From the NCBI GenBank assembly GCA_050701635.1, contig JBOGDF010000285.1, positions 1 through 7,282 of the forward strand: a stretch of 7,282 nt of DNA, written 5' to 3'. The position numbers and the translations under genes were made by a program. The stretch comes from WHSM01 sp050701635. Lineage in GTDB: Bacteria > Actinomycetota > Actinomycetes > Mycobacteriales > Micromonosporaceae. Numbering within the stretch: the stretch's first letter is position 1; each line of letters opens with the position of its first letter. This document shows, one piece after another, positions 5,013 to 7,282 of this stretch. The notes beneath the pieces are model-generated. The model made no database searches. It was not told the origin of the DNA and worked only from the letters and a program-made list of their open reading frames with translations.

Positions 5013-7282
5013 TTAGCCCCACATCATCCCGTGCAGCTCCGGCTCGCTGGGGAGCACGATGCCGAACTGCTGCGCCGCCCACTCGGCCGCACCCCGGTCC
5101 ACCCAGGTCGGGGTCTGGTCGATGGTCAGGCCGGCGAGTACGCCGTCTCCGGCCACCCACTGCGGGTCGCTGACCAGCCACCGCACCGACCGTACGCCGT
5201 TCAGGGTCGACTCGATCACCACCATGCCGACCGGGGTGAACTTCGCCTCCGGCTTGCCCGGCGGCTGCTGACCGTGCGGGTGGCGCGGCAACGGCTGCGG
5301 GGCGTGCGGCGTACCGGCGGGGCCGGCCTTGCGCGGCGGCCGGGGCGGCAGCTTCAAGGTCCAGCCCGGCTGGATCAGGTCCGGGTCCTGCAGCGTGCCG
5401 CGGTGCGGCTGCGGCCGGCCACGGTTGAGCTTGTAGATCTCCGGCCAGCGCAGCGGGTCGCCCAGCTCGCGCTCGGCGATGTCCCACAGCGTGTCACCCG
5501 GGCGGACGTCGTACGTGGTGGGCTGCTCGATCGGCTCCGGCGGCGGCTTCGGCGGCTTGGGGATCACCTTGTCCACGTCGACCAGCACGCAGTACATGAA
5601 GAAGGTCTTCTCCGGCGGCGGCTGCGCGATCTTGTAGCCCTTGCGGTAGCGGCGGCGCCACCAGGGCCGCGGGTCGCGATGCGGCCGGCGCGGCGGGCGG
5701 CGGTTGGTGTGTGGGTCGCGACCCTGGTCCGGCCGCGTCGTCGGGTCCGGCGTCGTTGCCGGGTCCGGTGTCGTCGTCGGGTCCGGCGTCGTGGCCGGGT
5801 CCGGCATCGCCTTGGGGTCCGGCGTCGTCGTCGGATCCGGCGTGGCCGGGGAGGGCGTGGTGGCCGGGCCGGGCGTGGTGGCTGGGTCGGGGGTGACCGG
5901 GGGCGTGATGGTGGGCGTCGTGCCGTGCAGCCGGATCTTGCTGCCGATCGACTGCGGCAGCCCCTTGGTGATCTCGCGTACCAGATCCCGGCGGGTACGC
6001 CGCGAGCTGAGCTCCCGCTCGCCGTTGGGGTCCCCGTCGGGCCGGGCGTTGGTGTGCGTCGGCACCAGCTCCAGCTGCCCGAACGCCTGGGTACGGCTCA
6101 ACAGCTGGTCCATGTGCTGCCGGGACTGCTGCAGCTGCTGCGTCAGCTGGTCGACCTGGCTCGCCGCCCGCTCGGCGGCCTGCTCGGTACGGCTGGCCAG
6201 CTCGCTCGCCAGGTTGGTCTGCGACCAGATCCCCACGGGCGCGGACTGGTTGCCGTTGGCGCGTACCGAGGGACGCAGCCAGCCGAGGGTACGCCGCAGG
6301 AACGGCCGGTCGGTCGCCTTGTTGTCGCGTACCTCCTGGTCAGCGCCGGTGCCCCGGGAGTGCTTGCCGTTGCCGTTGGTCCCACCGTTGGTGCCGGTGA
6401 CCCGCTGGAACCAGCGCTCGGCCAGCGCGGGCGCCACGCCGCCGACGATCGCCGCGGCGCCACCGACCATGGCACGGCTCCAGTCGGCGTCGATCTGGAA
6501 TCCGAGGTCGAACAGCCCGGTGTCCGGGATGTGACCCGTACCCAGAACCCCTTTGGAGAGGGCGTACGCGATGCCGACCAGCCCGGCGGCGTGCACCAGC
6601 CCCGGTACGCCGCTCCACACCAGCTCCCGCCACATCCGGGGCTTCGCCGGCAGGTCCGCCGAGCTGACCGGCGTGGCCTGCGCGGGCGCGGGTGCGGTGG
6701 CCCGCGTCGAGCGCAGGTCCGCGTCCTCGGTGACCGCCTGGGCGGTACGCGGAGCGCGTACCCGCGTGGTCGGCGGTCCGCCCAACGCCTCCCGCAGCAC
6801 CGCGTCGAACACGTCGCGGCGCCGCTCCAGCTCCATCGCGTCGCGCTCGAGCCCCTCGACCAGCTCTTCGAGCTGCGCCAGCGGCGCGGCCACCCGCTGG
6901 TCGGCGAGCTGCGCCATCTGGTCGAGCTGCTCGCTGAACTCCGCCTGCTCCCGGCGCCAGGCCTGCGACACCGCGTGCCGCGCCTTCCAGTACTTCATCG
7001 CCGCGTACGGGCCGATCGCGACCGCGGTGCCGAGGGTGAGGATGAGCGCCAGGTTGTAGTCGCCCTGCAGCGGACCGGCGCCGAGCGCACCCAGCCCCCA
7101 CGGTCCGCCCACCGCGATCGCGCTCTGCAGCAGGAACGAGCGGAACGGCATCACGCCGGTCGGGCGCTTGCCGGCGGCGGCCTGGTCCGACTGCTCGGCC
7201 TGCCGGGACTCCGACCGGTGCCACAGCCGCGACAGCCCCCGGCCGGGCCTCGGAGTCGCCGTGGCGGGCGCGGCCCCGGCGG
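5013..7282 (-). CDS. Multi-membrane-segment, coiled-coil, proline-rich LysM protein (partial, N-terminus beyond right edge)
   Basis: The frame is open from the right edge to a TAA at 5013. The first in-window start is GTG at 7154 (713 aa), but it lacks a Shine-Dalgarno site and 42 further codons without a start run to the edge, so the true start probably lies outside. Counting from 7154: hydrophobic segments at about 7-27 and 35-52; a charged coiled coil at 58-123; two more hydrophobic segments at about 181-204 and 229-244; a second coiled coil, glutamine-rich, at 315-357; a Thr-Pro-Asp repeat tract at 415-476; an arginine-rich stretch (RPWWRRRYRKGYK) at 496-508; a LysM domain at 546-603 (YDVRPGDTLWDIAERELGDP, then WPEIYKLN, then DLIQPGWTLKLP); and a C-terminal domain at 636-713. 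LysM domains bind N-acetylglucosamine-containing glycans such as peptidoglycan. Similar LysM sequences occur in large actinobacterial membrane proteins, some with a BTAD domain, which is not seen here. The four segments put both ends on one side, and the basic stretch suggests that side may be the cytoplasm. Confidence 0.88.
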   Translation of the reverse strand, partial: AGAAPATATPRPGRGLSRLWHRSESRQAEQSDQAAAGKRPTGVMPFRSFLLQSAIAVGGPWGLGALGAGPLQGDYNLALILTLGTAVAIGPYAAMKYWKARHAVSQAWRREQAEFSEQLDQMAQLADQRVAAPLAQLEELVEGLERDAMELERRRDVFDAVLREALGGPPTTRVRAPRTAQAVTEDADLRSTRATAPAPAQATPVSSADLPAKPRMWRELVWSGVPGLVHAAGLVGIAYALSKGVLGTGHIPDTGLFDLGFQIDADWSRAMVGGAAAIVGGVAPALAERWFQRVTGTNGGTNGNGKHSRGTGADQEVRDNKATDRPFLRRTLGWLRPSVRANGNQSAPVGIWSQTNLASELASRTEQAAERAASQVDQLTQQLQQSRQHMDQLLSRTQAFGQLELVPTHTNARPDGDPNGERELSSRRTRRDLVREITKGLPQSIGSKIRLHGTTPTITPPVTPDPATTPGPATTPSPATPDPTTTPDPKAMPDPATTPDPTTTPDPATTPDPTTRPDQGRDPHTNRRPPRRPHRDPRPWWRRRYRKGYKIAQPPPEKTFFMYCVLVDVDKVIPKPPKPPPEPIEQPTTYDVRPGDTLWDIAERELGDPLRWPEIYKLNRGRPQPHRGTLQDPDLIQPGWTLKLPPRPPRKAGPAGTPHAPQPLPRHPHGQQPPGKPEAKFTPVGMVVIESTLNGVRSVRWLVSDPQWVAGDGVLAGLTIDQTPTWVDRGAAEWAAQQFGIVLPSEPELHGMMWG
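5727..5912 (-). repeat. Degenerate GTCCGGCGTCGTC-type tandem repeat coding for a Thr-Pro-Asp tract
   Basis: On the plus strand this part repeats units close to GGGTCCGGCGTCGTCG and GGGTCCGGCATCG, mostly 12 to 24 bases apart. In the LysM gene it codes for runs of TPDPATTPDPTT with variants such as TPGP, TPSP and MPDP. Unit lengths are multiples of three, so copy-number change would keep the frame. It forms an extended linker between the coiled-coil part and the LysM part. Confidence 0.75.

Noticed and set aside
5704..6534. Plus-strand open frame with a Gly-Ser-Gly-Val repeat
   Set aside because: It is the reverse-strand reading of the Thr-Pro-Asp repeat and coiled coil of the LysM gene; the minus-strand frame has recognisable domains.
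7152..7154. GTG at 7154 as the true start of the LysM protein
   Set aside because: No Shine-Dalgarno site precedes it and the frame stays open to the right edge, so the gene is treated as incomplete at its 5' end.
1..7282. Type VII secretion or toxin-immunity locus
   Set aside because: No WXG100, Ecc, mycosin, large repeat toxin or nuclease domain is present in the window; the idea rests only on the presence of small unknown proteins.

Overview
This window is high-GC DNA (roughly 70% or more by eye) with GTG as well as ATG starts, strong G/C third-position bias, many GTAC tetranucleotides, an SseB-like protein and a large membrane/LysM protein. These traits point to an actinomycete, most plausibly in or near the Micromonosporaceae; that assignment is inference from style and cannot be proved here. 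No tRNA, rRNA, CRISPR array, insertion sequence or integrase was seen.

Layout: (1) positions 1-416, minus strand, the N-terminal 138 codons of an SseB N-terminal-domain protein that runs off the left edge. (2) 417-572, a divergent promoter region. (3) 573-1241 and 1238-1870, plus strand, two paralogous unknown genes (called A1 and A2 here) overlapping by ATGA. (4) 1867-2868, minus strand, an unrelated unknown gene of 333 aa whose stop codon shares a CTAG with the stop of A2. (5) 2869-2988, a second divergent promoter region. (6) 2989-3669 and 3671-4357, plus strand, two more members of the same family (A3 and A4) separated by one base. (7) 4366-4905, minus strand, an unknown 179-aa gene. (8) 4906-5012, a short intergenic region with a perfect 14-bp palindrome. 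(9) 5013-7282, minus strand, the C-terminal 713 or more residues of a multi-membrane-segment, coiled-coil, proline-rich LysM protein that is still open at the right edge.

The main discovery candidate is the four-member family A1-A4. All four start with an FPIGHYxG-like motif, continue into a winged-helix-like helical core (WxLAxG ... WxR ... LLAE), then an LxGxG box and an ELWxW-like helix, and end with a YLD motif. A1 resembles A3 and A2 resembles A4, so the window holds two copies of a two-gene operon (A1-A2 and A3-A4), now separated by a gene on the other strand. The first gene of each copy carries the same upstream block (GTTGCCG, 8 nt, TACGATC, 3 nt, GCGATGGCTAC), which looks like a -10 element placed for leaderless transcription from the ATG. 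The second gene of each copy is translationally coupled with its own GGAG site. This suggests that a first-type and a second-type protein are made together and may act as a pair. I recognise no described family or function for A1-A4, nor for the 333-aa and 179-aa genes.
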